Positions 1-11,190 of a stretch of DNA of 64,000 nucleotides are shown here, in pieces (the stretch's first letter is position 1; every line of letters begins with the position of its first letter). The stretch covers positions 52,958,918-53,022,917 of the forward strand of contig NC_134277.1 in the NCBI RefSeq assembly GCF_949628215.1, in the 5' to 3' direction. Source of the stretch: Phalacrocorax aristotelis (Eukaryota > Chordata > Aves > Suliformes > Phalacrocoracidae). Made by a program: the position numbers and the translations under genes. A model generated the notes under the pieces. The model saw only the letters and a program-made list of their open reading frames with translations, did not search any database and was not told the DNA's origin.

Positions 1-90
1 TAGGAGACATGGTAGTGTGGGGTTGACGGTTGGACTTGATGGTCCTAGAGGTCTTTTCCAACCTTAATGATTTCTACGATTCTATAACTA
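1..90 (+). repeat. CR1 retroposon 3' end (truncated by window edge)
   Basis: The segment carries the 3' terminal signature of avian CR1 LINEs: a 'gttggacttgatggtcc' block, then 'ggtcttttccaacctta', then two degenerate copies of the ATTCTATG-type tail (gatttctacgattctata). This order places the element on the + strand with its 3' end near base 90. Its 5' side lies outside the window, so its full length is unknown. It sits in an ELMO1 intron, in the same orientation as the gene. Subfamily cannot be decided by eye. It is one of the main reasons for calling the organism a bird. Confidence 0.85.
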
Positions 91-1600
91 GAATCTCTCC
101 CATTGCCGCTTTGAGCCTTTGCCAGTGGTTTGTAAGGTCTTCTGGAATCTTTCTGTAGAAGGGGCTACACACTCAAAAAGTGGTTTGAAGGGTGTGGAGT
201 TTGTTCCCCAAAATATTTTTACCCACCACAACAAAGAAATTTAAAAGGGCATGTGCAAGCACTTTTGCCATTCAAAGCTGAATTGCCTTTCTCTGTGTTT
301 TATTGCATTGCCTTTTAAATGGCTGGCCAAGGGACTGGAGGGTGTCCCTTAGAAAGAAGTAGGGTCCATGAAGCCAATATTTCAATAACAGAGACAAGGT
401 CTTTCCTTCGCTAACACCCCAAACAAGCTCACATATGCTGGCTCTGGTGGTCGTACAGCTTCTCCGACGTTTTATCTGAACAGTGGCTCTATTTGCTCCT
501 GGTGATTGCAGCACCGCAGGGCTGGGTCAATGCTAACGTTTCCTCTGAATTGTCCCCTAGGCTGCTGCTTGGCACAGCATCAGCGCTGCCAACAGCAGAA
601 GCACAGAGGCAGAGAAGCCCCTCTGCCCCTTCCACTGGCATTTTAACATCTGGCCTTGCTCTGAGCATTCAGAGATTTATAGCTTGGATGTAACAAGATT
701 GTATTTTTGCCAGCTTAACATTATGTATCTATTTATTAAATAGAAAGTGCTCTGAAAAGGAAGAGTAACCTCATTCTTGCCATTTGGGAAAGTGAATTGG
801 CAAGCACCACCCTTGCATGCTAGGCAGCACGGTGGCCTGGCTCTGCAAAGCTGATGTTCTTCATGGGAGCAGATTTTAACAAATATTGTTATGGTGGAAT
901 TATAGCCTGCAAAGCAGGAGGTGGCAGGAGATGTAAATATACATCTCCTAGGAAGGGCTAAAATGCAAACTGGTGTGGGACTGCATGGCCACATGTATAT
1001 TTGTGACCATGCAAAGCACTGAGTTATCTGCAGGACAAGGGAGTTAACATCTGCTTTTTAAATATTTGCATGTTTGTTATGTCCAGTCCCTCCATAAATA
1101 TGGGGTTGTTCTCTCATGTCTATAAAAAAGACATGAGTCATAATTTTCATAAAGTATGGGATATTTCAAATGTATCAGTTTTTGGGTGTCCTACACAAGA
1201 CAGTTGGCAGGGCTTAATTTTCACATAGTGAGTGCTAAAAATTAAGCTTTTACGGGTCATTAAAGTTAGCCACTCAAATAAGTGGTTACTTAGACAGTCT
1301 TCTGGTCATAAGGGTATATGGTATCATGCACAACTAAGTCAATTATTTCTTGCTAGTATTTATTTTTGGACCCAGTGACTAAATCAATACAAAAATGGTA
1401 TATTAGTGCCAGCTTCATTTAATCAAGTAGAATTACTGAGCAAAGTCCCTGTCGTACTTTCCATACACCCCACACACTCCTTCTGAAAGAAAAAAGACAG
1501 CCCTTCCCTGTAGTGTAGAAAGAGTAAGCTTTCTCCTACGCTATTGATAATGCTCATGAAGATATGTGAGTGACCTTGTTTAATGCATTTATTTTAACAG
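91..1600 (+). other. ELMO1: ELMO1 intron, 3' part
   Basis: This is the remainder of the intron before the first ELMO1 exon in the window. It ends in a good acceptor (a T-rich stretch, then 'attttaacag') at 1600. The stretch is AT-rich; apart from the CR1 end at its start I recognise no repeat or gene. The short open frames at 272-514, 493-693 and 677-994 have no family signature and overlap one another on both strands, so I treat them as chance. Confidence 0.7.
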
Positions 1601-1708
1601 ACAAGTTTTGGTATTGTCGACTTTCACCTAATCACAAGGTCTTGCACTATGGAGACTTGGAAGAAAGTCCCCAGGGAGAAGTCCCCCATGATTCCTTGCA
1701 AGATAAAC
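1601..1708 (+). CDS. ELMO1: ELMO1 coding exon, PH domain part (residues about 572-607)
   Basis: This internal exon encodes (D)[20 protein letters not shown]..., continuing through [15 protein letters not shown], which I recognise as the ELMO1 pleckstrin-homology domain. ELMO1 is a 727-residue cytoplasmic scaffold. With DOCK1/DOCK2 it forms a two-part Rac guanine-nucleotide exchange complex for engulfment of apoptotic cells and cell migration; the atypical PH domain supports the DOCK interaction. The exon begins with the last two bases of a split Asp codon and ends with the first base of a Leu codon. It is bordered by 'aacag' and 'gtaagt', both strong. The frame is continuous with the next exon at 5332. 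A chance ATG frame starting at 1649 runs in another frame and should not be used. Upstream ELMO1 exons (residues 1 to about 571, armadillo-like and ELMO domains) lie left of the window. Confidence 0.96.
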
Positions 1709-4700
1709 GTAAGTAATTCACAAGAATTGTTTTATTTTGCTTCTTTTATGCTAATTCCTCTTTATAACTTTAGTAGGTTTCTCTTAACACAGGACATGAT
1801 CAACATCTCTTTTTACGGAGATAGAGACCAGAGGACATTTTCTCCTGCATCGAAACACTGCTCTCCTGGTTTTGCAAGTGTGTATTGAGGACTAAGCCCA
1901 GCTTTGGGATGAGTTTATAATTTCATTTAGCTTGGAAATACCATGCCTTTCCTGGGGAGGAACACAGTTTATTTTCATTGCTCGTCTAACTGCAGATGTC
2001 AAATAAATATACTTGGGCATCTTCAGAAGGACTTCCTGGCCATGGAGACAGATGTTTCTTCTGTGGCAAACAGTCTAGTGATTGAAGGAGAAATCCGTGG
2101 CAGGCAGAGGTCTCTTTCATTATCGTGGACTGTGGACTTAACGGTGACACATTGCTGTGAACAGTGTTGAGAAGACCTCGCAGTTATTGTGTGCCCAACT
2201 GGGAGAAGGCATGCCTTTATGGCAGCTCCTACCAGGGGATTTATTGGGATATTTTTTATGGACAAAAGTAGTTTTGGAGCCCTTCAGAAAATGATACTCT
2301 CATGAAAATTTCTTCTTAGTCCTTTAACATGAGTTGTAGATGTTTAACCTGCAATCCTGGGAAAGTTTTTTGGGATGACTGAGATAATCACCTGTATAGC
2401 TCTGTCACCAGAAAGCAGCTCCAAGAAATCAAGCATTGAATAAGGAATCATTTCTTTTTGTTCTTTTCAGAACCTCCATTAGTAATAAATGCCATTCTTG
2501 GCATGATTAAATGAGACACGCTTGTACAAGTAATCCAGTTGGTAGCTGTGCGTCTTTCATGGAATAGCAGAAAGACTCATTTCTCAGACACTGGAAATTT
2601 CTTCAGCCTGAAAATTGAGAAAGGAGAAAAACAGTGATTTAAACTTCCCTCAATATTAGTAAAACAAGGAATTGTTTCTCTTTTCTTCTTCCCCAATGTA
2701 TCTCCAGGCAGCATCTTTTAAAATTTCTAAGTGCTCCCAGATGCAGTCTGGGAGGGAAAGAGGAAGAGCCTGTCTGATGCTGGAGCCCTGGCAGTCTGCA
2801 GTCACGTTCCCTTGTTTTCATTGCCTTACAGATTGTCTCAAGGATTTTCCATGCTCTTACTGCAGTTTTAGCAGAATGTAAGATGGGGGATCACATTGCT
2901 GCATTGGCACTGGAAGAGTCTGTTTTTCTAGGCGAGGCTTAGAGAAATAGTCCTGGAACGTTAACTGTCACGTTGAATGACAAAAGACTAATAAAGGTCA
3001 TGCTCGAACTGCAGACACAGTTAAGAGACCATCAGTTCCCAGATTTGCTTGGTTTGAGCACACTGCCACACTCAAATCCCTGACCCTGACTGCAAGCTTC
3101 ATCTTGCATTTTCCATAGGCTCTTGAGCCTTCTCAGGAATGTCAGGATCCCATGGGGACAGAAGGCTTCTACTTTAGGAACCACTGGACCAGACCCACAT
3201 GTTCCCAGTGCATGCCTGCTGGCAGAGCAGATACTGATGCAGTTTGAGAAAGATATGGTTATTTAATCAGTATCTCAGGTTTTCAGGTGATGAAGGATAT
3301 AAGTGCCACCCACATTAGGTTTTAATTAAACAGAGTTGTGAATATTGCAAGGTACAAGATTATAAAGTGGTGCTATTGTTCAAAACGTGTCAGGCCAAAC
3401 TGACTTGGGAATTTTACAGAACGTTTTCCGGAAATATTCTGGTGTTCTTTGTATAGATTTCTATTGAATTTTGAACTGTTAAGGACTGAATGTGATGACC
3501 AGATTGTCAGCATTTGGGAGCAGGTCAACAGATGAAAGAGAACAAGTGGGTAAGAAAAGGGAGGACCAAGAGAAGCAGCGTAGACCATTTTGTGTACTCC
3601 TTGCCAAGCTTGAATAACTAGTGTCTATCTCCAAAACAAATATAGGGGTATTTAACCTTTTCATTTCTGTGAATGTCACCTCTGTCTTCAGTCTGGCAGT
3701 TAACAAGCTGTGCAGACTCCAACTGGGACAGAAAACAGCTGCCCTCTTTCTCAGGGCTTTATCTGTTGTGAACACATCACATCTGTGCTCACACCCTCCA
3801 GCATCTTGTAGTCAGCTTCTGATACCATCTGAAGTCTTTCATTCTATATTTCCAAAGCAAGGAATAGGCCAAGTTCCAGATAAATAAAGATCAGGATGTC
3901 ACATCAGTCTGTGATCTCCCGTAGTAACTGCATTCCCGATCACAGAGATCGAGCATATGAAACCTGGAGAAAAGCCTTCTTGGTTGAGAGATCTATCTTG
4001 AGCAAACCCTACCTTATGCAATCAGGTAAATTGTTTTTCTGAGCATCTTCAACAAATGTCAGGAGATCTTTCTTCTTAAAAAGACCTTTCTAAAGTAGGT
4101 GCAGTCAAATATCTCCTTTACTTCCCATTTTTTCTGAGCTTACTGCCTCCTCTCGAAAACAGTCTCTCTTCTTTACCAAAAAGTAGGGGTAGTGTCAGAG
4201 ACATAAAAAATCATCAGGGCCACAACATGAAATGCTGAGGCTAAAGGCAGGAGAGGCTGAGTAGTGAAGAGCCAAATAACTTCAATTTATTTTAGTTTTC
4301 CATGCAAAGAAAATAATTCTAAAATGTCTATTATATCCCATGCTATCCATTTGACTGAGGTAATCTGTAATAAAATACAGTGTTGCTGTACCCAGTAGGA
4401 GAAAACATGCATTTCTCCTCTCCTGTATTTCCATTAGAGTTTGTAAAGAACTGGACAGTAACAGACTTTCATATATTATGCTGTTTTCTATATATGATGC
4501 TTTTCCACAGCCACGAGGATAATGGATTATTTATAGATTGTAAAAACTTTCACTCACTGACCACATTGTATTGTGCAGCCTATAGATTCTCCATAATGTA
4601 ATTACCGTTGGAAAATTGACTTCCACTTGAAACTCGGAGAAATTTATGTTTTAGTGACCTCACTCTGTGAGTGAGCCTGAGTGGCAACAGCTTCCAATAC

Positions 4701-5331
4701 TTTTTTCCTACCTTTTTTATTGTTTAATGATTTTGGATCATTTCACATTTTAAAGCAATTGGAATGGGTTGTTAGAAGCCTTAGTAGTCCTTATTCCAGC
4801 TAATACCAGAAAGTGACTAAACTGTTGATGAGAATGAAATAGAAAACTATTTGAAAAATTCATACAAGCATTAACAGAAGGACAGTAGCGTCAAGTGAGG
4901 TTGGGTCCAACTTGGCCAGCATCCTCCCTCCAGCAGGGGCTTTGCCTGGATGCCTAGGAAAGAGCAGCAACAGGGCAGGCGTTTTAGATTAGTAAGGCAG
5001 AAAACAGTGTATGTCTTCTAGATACACGAGTACATAAAAACTGCCCAGACACAGGTATACTTCTATATAAAACACTCTTACCCAAAGCAGTCTCAACAGG
5101 CAATAAAAAGCATACTCAGATTTTTATCCAGATGCCTGAAATTTTGTCAAGACTCACCGATTCCTATTTTAGTTGTTTTCTTCTGGTTTTCTTGCTTACA
5201 ACAGGCTGGAAATGGCAAAGGAGGTGGTAATTTTAACACATTAGTCTTGCCTTTTTTTAGACTCTGTAGCTTTTATGCACCTTGGTTATAACTCGTTTTC
5301 TGGTTTTTGCTTTTGTTTCTTTTTAATGCAG
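1709..5331 (+). other. ELMO1: ELMO1 intron (3.6 kb)
   Basis: This intron runs from GTAAGT at 1709 to an acceptor 'tttctttttaatgcag' ending at 5331. No exon, RNA gene or recent transposon was recognised in it. A segment near 4890-4980 faintly resembles an old amniote repeat but is too decayed to call. Small open frames on both strands show no family signature. Confidence 0.75.
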
Positions 5332-5414
5332 TGCCAGTGGCAGATATAAAAGCTGTTGTGACTGGGAAAGACTGCCCTCACATGAAGGAGAAAGGAGCTC
5401 TTAAACAAAACAAG
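5332..5414 (+). CDS. ELMO1: ELMO1 coding exon, PH domain part (residues about 607/608-635)
   Basis: The 83-base exon reads (L)[18 protein letters not shown] followed by EKGALKQNK, a stretch I know as part of the ELMO1 PH domain. It starts with the last two bases of a Leu codon whose first base ends the previous exon, and it ends in phase 0 at AAG just before 'gtacgg'. The donor is slightly weaker than the others in the gene (GTACGG instead of GTAAGT). There is no in-frame stop. The exon has no ATG-initiated open frame of its own, so it is easily missed by open-frame scans. Confidence 0.96.
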
Positions 5415-7167
5415 GTACGGTTCTGAAATTGTTATGAATACACACCCTGCAGAATACAAAGCTTGTCAACTTGACCTTCCCTGAAGTAATACAGGTATTT
5501 TTCATTCCAGCATGCCACCTTTCTGTGTATGCACACAAACTTTGTTTTCACCTCAGAGCATTTGACTTAAATTATTAGGACAGTCTACTCTCCTTTACTC
5601 AGATTTCATGGCAGATGTGCATTGTGATATGCCCAGAGCACATTAGGACAGTCTTTAGTAGTGGTGTGTTCTACGTCTAAAGCCAAGCAGTTTTGACTGC
5701 GGCTGCAGAGCAGAGCAGCAATGATTGGTGGTACCTGCTCCTATATTGTCTCTGATAAATAACTAGTTTGTCCCAGCTGTACTCTCTGATGAGCTCACAT
5801 TGAGTGAACACTGGCACGTGCCAAATTTGCAATTAACGCCCAGCTGATGGTAACTTCAGGTTCAGTCAGATAGAAAAACAACTGCCAGCAAAAGATGTAA
5901 GGGAAATGCTAGGCAATTAGCGAGGTCTATAAAGATGTGTTCAGCAGTGCGTTTGGGAAAAACGTGTAGGAGGCAATGGTCAGCTTAAATTAGGTTTATG
6001 CTACCTTTCAGAGTTTCAGATCAAGAGCTATGAACTGACAGTAAGACTCAGACTGTACAGTGCCAGAATCTTGCAGAGTTTTTGTTAGTAAGAATTGCCA
6101 CTACAGCAAGAAGAAATTGAGCTACTAGCAGAGTCTGACATCTTCAGTAATGATGGTCTTCATGCCATATTGTATGAGGTTTGTTCGTAAGTTTTCCATC
6201 AGGTCATGCTGTCTGACCTTACAAGCAGGAGGGAGACACTAATGACCCACACCCTGAGGTCTGGGAACCAGATCAGAGGATTTGAATCAGAACTGCTGGT
6301 TACCTGAAACTGAGAAATTTTGGGTCTAACTAGAAAGATACTTTGATGGACAAAATAGTAAAGTTAAGAGTTCCTGCTTCAGCATTTCAAAAATAAAATG
6401 CATTCATTTAGTGTTCAAATAAATACTGGAAAAAACAGTCCTGATAGGAACCACAGAAAATGAAAAGGCACTGTCAAAACTACATCACACAACTGTTGCA
6501 GCTTCACAGCTGCAACTTTTCTTTCCTTAACTATATGCAGAAATGCAGAGCGTCTCGAATATTCTTTGCATGTGTTTCTCATACACAAGTTGCTCTAAGT
6601 CTATCAGAATACTGTCATCTCCTTTCACCATTGGCTTTACATGGTTGGAAATCAAAAAGTCAAGCCAAGCCAGGAAAAAAAATCCCAGGAGTGTTTTTCC
6701 TTGTTGATTTTCTGAATCAGGGCACTAACACACACACAATCAATTGCATACAACTCCTACCTCATGTTACAGCTGAACCATCAACAGCATTTGGTTCGGG
6801 CATTTATATGATGAATGTAAAGTATTTTTAGTGCTTCCTTGTCTTAGCACTCGTATGTCCGCACGAAAAGGAAAGATGAGGAGAAGGAAAGTGGTGGGTG
6901 GCAGTGATGGAAATGTGTCATCTTTATGGAGCAGTAATGTCTAGATAGTATTTAATGCTAAATAGCAGTGCTGCAGATGAGTTTGTCCTCAGCTGTCAGC
7001 ATCACCCCATTTCCTCAGGTAAAATTGGTTTGGACTGGCATAAAACTGCTGGCGGAGAGTGTGAAGATCAGGAGTTGATCAGTAGCATGGCTTCATCCAT
7101 AGCTGGAGCATTCCATTTGTGATCCCAGCAATAATAATTATGAAGTTTTCACTGTTTCTGGTGTGGT

Positions 7168-7202
7168 GGGGGATATGGGGGCTTTGGGGTTGGTTGTTGG
7201 GG
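7168..7202 (+). other. G-quadruplex motif in ELMO1 intron
   Basis: Four G runs of 5, 5, 4 and 4 lie at 7168-7172, 7177-7181, 7186-7189 and 7199-7202, separated by loops of 4, 4 and 9 bases. This fits a stable intramolecular G4 motif on the sense strand, so it would also be present in the pre-mRNA. It is followed by a run of T. Function is not known; the motif itself is directly visible. Confidence 0.75.
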
Positions 7203-7440
7203 TTTTTTTTGCCTTCCTCGATTCCTTGGATTTTCCCCCAAGAACCACAGAATTTGTGAAATTAGTTGTCATCCCAGTCAAACTGTCATGTGCAGTATTG
7301 CAACTACGTAACTGACATCATAGGAATAGCACATCATTGTTTGTGGAGTACCAGGTTAATGTGGACAATGAAACAAAAATTTTTTTAAAAGCCAGACACA
7401 GAATGCAATTTGGCTGAGTTTGGTGTATGAAACCTTTCAC

Positions 7441-7740
7441 TTTCTAAAATGTCACAATCGGTGATATATTTTTTAAGAGGCCTTTTAATCCTGCGCTTTC
7501 TTTGTACATATATGACGACCATCTTAATGTTTATTCATTGGCAGAAAAGAAGAAAAGAAAATTGAATGGCAGAATGCCACTGCTATGAACATAGCTGGAT
7601 TTGGCAGAATGTCCGTAACAAAGGCTTCAGCATCTCTTCATTTGCCGGCACATGGCCATTATTCTTCCGGCGGGACCATTTAGAAATAAATAAGAGTTAA
7701 ACTGAATTGCAATTTGCATGCATATGAAGCTGGAGCAACT
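7441..7740. promoter_or_regulatory. Candidate conserved non-coding element in ELMO1 intron
   Basis: This low-complexity-free, AT-rich stretch carries dense transcription-factor-like words, including a perfect octamer ATTTGCAT (POU type) at 7712-7719, an ATGCAT block and TTTATTCATTGG. No repeat family or coding frame explains it. The call is inference from texture only; a cross-species alignment is needed to decide. Confidence 0.25.
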
Positions 7741-8515
7741 TGATAGGACCAGACCTCAATCTATTGTTGTTCATCTTGCTTGTGTTTTTAAATTAGGTTT
7801 AATTTTAAAGCCTTCATTTCTGACTCTTAGGCAATATTAATGAATTTCAAGGAAATGAAATATATTAGATTTTGCAGCCTTCATAACAAAACATGAGAGA
7901 AGAATTTGGAAAAAACATTGCCATGTATTTCTAAATGTTCTTCTATCACCCTTTATTTGCTGATGTGGCAGGCTTCAGGCTTGGTGCCTTTTTAGTCAGC
8001 AGAAATGGTTCTGCTCGCTTCCCTGTACTTCTGCAGCTTCTCTTCTCTTTTATTTCATGTTGGTTGAACAAGTTCCCTGCAGGGGATCTTATGGCTGTGG
8101 CAAGCAAACTTAACATGGCTGTGGTCTCAACCTTCAGCAAAGACATGGTTGTTTTGAGGCTATTGATGACAGAGTAGGCAGAGAGTAGCGAGGTCATTCC
8201 AGCTGCATGGAGCCACTCTGCTGTAGGCACCTAAAATGCCTCTTTGTCAAAAATAGCTTGTCTCTGGCCCATGTGAGGGACCAGCAGAGATTGTGGGAAA
8301 GAGAAGCTCTGGGCATGGGAGAGCAGGCTTCCCCTCAAACCACCTGCAACAGCTTTCCGTGCAGAGTTGAAACCAAGGAGTGGGAAGTGTCCAGCTAGCA
8401 ACTGCAGAGCCTCTTGTTCCCTGTTTTCAGTGAAGCTCAAAAGAGAGGCACATTGTGGGTCCAAATACTGTTACCTTTGACAAGCATCTAGGGAAGGACA
8501 GAGGTCTGAAATGTG

Positions 8516-8720
8516 CAAAGATGAAAAGAGTTAGGAGTGTCAAGGGACAGAGTTCAGCAGATTGAGGTGGAGGCAAAACAAAGAGGGAAGGAGCATGTTG
8601 GGAGGAATAAGAGAGGAGAATGACCAGAGTGCAAGAGAAATGGGTGGGAAAAGCTGGAATGGAAGATGACTTTGGGAAAGGTTGAGAAGTAGGACAGAAA
8701 AGGGAGGAGAAAGCCACAGA
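8516..8720. repeat. Purine-rich low-complexity tract
   Basis: For about 200 bases the + strand is strongly A/G, with many GAGGA, GGGAAGG and GGAGAA blocks and few pyrimidines. Stop codons are purine-rich, so the complementary pyrimidine-rich strand stays open and produces long minus-strand frames here that are not genes. The tract lies in an ELMO1 intron. Confidence 0.7.
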
Positions 8721-10922
8721 TGGCTGATGGAGACTGGCCAGTTTTCCTTTAGGAATTGCCAATTCCTCAAAATCACCTGCCATTGATGAGAATGTAACAA
8801 AACCAGGTGGGAGTGCCTGGCAAGTCAGCCAGCTGAACCACTGAGACCACCATAAGCGTGGAGGGCCAGTTGGCAACTCCAGCTTCTTAGGCTTCCATTT
8901 TCCTTGACAGTTTGCTCTGCATGAGGCAACAGAGACACTGAGACACTGGCACCTGGAAGCTGCAATTCCTGAGCCTTTAGTCTCCTGAGCAGCCAGTGAA
9001 GAAGCTGAACTGGAGCCAGGGCTTCCAAACTCCCACTTTCCCCCATAAAGGGAAGCTTTGTGCCCTAAATGTAGCCCTTACCCATTCTCTGCCCGACTGG
9101 GAATGACCAAACCCGTGGGTCCCTGGGATATTCCTCTCTCAGGCAGGGTTTTTCCCTCCTTTTCCTTCCTTTGAAATGAACAAAAACTTCAATCCCTTGG
9201 AATTTCCCAAAGGACAAGTATACAGGGGCCAAGCCTATGGGATTGTTGTTGACCTTCATGAAATTCAGAAACATCATAGTAAAGCAGTACAAGCCCTTTT
9301 TTTCAGTGATACATTTTATTTCACAACCTCAGTTGCATGACTTGGCATGTTCTGTCAGTAATTTGTAACACTCTGCGAGGAGATAATGCCAGGTTTGCGT
9401 GGGCAGAGGTAAATTTTGTTTCTGTAATGAGGGACATCACTCTTAATAAGGTGTGGCTGAGAGACATGCCTAAAACACAAAAAGGCTATGTGAGCCCTGA
9501 GCCATTTGTTTGCTGACTGCACCATACTGTTAGTATCTGCAGCTTCCATGGGGATTTAACACAGACCTGTCTCCTGTGGCCTGGCAATATAGCAAGTTGA
9601 ATGTAATAACTAAACTCAAGGAAACCAAGAGCATTTCCTATGAGAAGCCTGATCTCTGATCATGCAGGATTATCCCTAAGGACTGCAAGCTTTATGAATC
9701 AGACTCTGCTCTTAATCACACAAGTTCAAAAATGACATAACCCTTACTGAAATCCAAAGACCTATGTCTGTTTCAGACCTGGAGATCAGGGTTAGAAATG
9801 TAGAGCAATGTAGATGCTGCAGTGCCCACAGTCCATTCTTCCGTTTTAAGCTCAGTGTAGCAAATTTAAGAAGCCATGCTCTTGTCGCTGCTGGCAGTGT
9901 AGGGACTGTCATCAGCTGAGAGTCAGCAAAGGTGATCAGTATTATGGGGCTCAGGAAGCCAAGAGGCAAAAAGAACAGCACATATGATACCGATCAAAGT
10001 AGTTACGAGTCAGCACTCTCCTCTGTAGCTGGTTCTTTTTTCCAGAGAGTTATTACATCCATATGAGCTAGCTTACAGGTTGTGAAATCCTTGTAACGAC
10101 ACTGGTAGTAGTGTGCGCAGTAACCATGATAACACAACATCTTTACGTACTGGCACTACTGGCCAGTGGAAGGTCATTATTTATTCAAATTGGATGAGTT
10201 TCCCCATAGGAACCCAGGTCCAGGGGACTTTTAGGGAAGGTCAGTGCTTAATTAATTCACTTTGGCACCTTTGAAATTCCAGCTTCAATGCTGAGGGGAA
10301 AAAAGATTATTGGATTTTTGTTTCCCAAGATTCATTGGGGTCCTTATGACTAAGTAACCCAGATAGTTCAGTTTGAGACTGCTGATTCTGGTTCAGGTAG
10401 AGACAAAACGACAGAAATCTCTTGAGAATGAATAATTTAATAGAATTCCAGTGGTGAAAAGAGCATAAGTATATACCAGGAGAATAACTGTCCTGGCAGG
10501 ATTTTTGACACAGGGAATCAAACATTGCAGAATTTTGCAAATCTAATCTATACAAATTGAAGAAACCGTGAGTCTTCACGAAGAGTTTGTTGCAAGTATG
10601 CTATTATGGGTTATATTTATTTTAGGCCTCTCCATTGCCTAGCTCAAATCTAAACTCAAACACTAAAGTAATTCATTACAGAGCAAGCTACAGTCAGGAC
10701 TGAGTGGGGTGGGTTTGTTTTGACTGAAGCATCTATGTTGGGGTTCTTGCTGCGCCAGTCTGTTGCAATGGTCTGGTACTGCTGCAGCTTTGGCCAGGCA
10801 GGCGAGTACTATAACCTATTTTTCCACTTGTTTTGGGGAATAAGTGGTAGGAAGGAAAGACAGACCTGAATATACTAATGCCTCTCTCATGCAGCATTCA
10901 TATATGTTTATTTGTATTCCAG

Positions 10923-11000
10923 GAGGTGCTAGAGCTTGCTTTCTCTATATTGTATGACTCGAGTGGCCAGCTGAATTTCATTGCTCCAGACAAGCATGAG
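10923..11000 (+). CDS. ELMO1: ELMO1 coding exon, PH domain part (residues about 636-661)
   Basis: This 78-base, phase 0/0 exon encodes 26 residues, EVLELAFSILYDSSGQLNF followed by IAPDKHE, and matches the ELMO1 PH domain end. It begins right after 'attccag' and ends at CATGAG before GTAAGT. Compared with the human protein as I remember it, YDSNCQ is YDSSGQ here; the rest is essentially identical. There is no stop and no frameshift. It joins in frame with the exon at 5332 upstream and the terminal exon at 15599 downstream. Confidence 0.96.
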
Positions 11001-11069
11001 GTAAGTCAAGTTCAGAGTACATAAACTTCTTTGGAGCCCTCTTAGTTGCTTTGTGGCAGCAATCAGCTT

Positions 11070-11190
11070 TATAAGAACATAAGAATGGTCATCCTGGAAC
11101 AGAGCGCAGGCCCACCTAAACCTGTGTCATGTCTCACAACAAACTGAAAGCAGAGAGATTAGTATGGGAGCAAGACCTTTTGCAATTTTC
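11070..11190 (+). repeat. Old amniote interspersed repeat fragment
   Basis: The segment opens with 'aagaacataagaatggtcat' followed by a decayed match to 'actgggtcagaccaaaggtccatct' and 'cctgtctc', a repeat phrase I know from turtle, crocodile and bird genomes. The family name cannot be fixed by eye and the right border is approximate. It is heavily diverged, so the insertion is old. Confidence 0.45.

Larger units (their letters stand above)
5415..10922 (+). other. ELMO1: ELMO1 intron (5.5 kb)
   Basis: The intron is bounded by GTACGG at 5415 and 'tttgtattccag' ending at 10922. It holds a G-quadruplex motif (7168-7202), a conserved-looking AT-rich stretch (7441-7740) and a purine-rich tract (about 8516-8720), listed separately. 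I saw no exon or recent transposon. The 149-codon minus-strand frame at 8427-8876 is explained by the purine skew of the + strand. Confidence 0.75.

Noticed and set aside
4890..4980. Faint likeness to the old amniote repeat seen at 11070
   Set aside because: Only short scattered words match; too decayed to support by eye.
8427..8876. 149-codon minus-strand frame
   Set aside because: It lies over a purine-rich + strand tract, which removes stops from the complement; the translation is Ser/Leu/Phe/Pro-rich with no domain.
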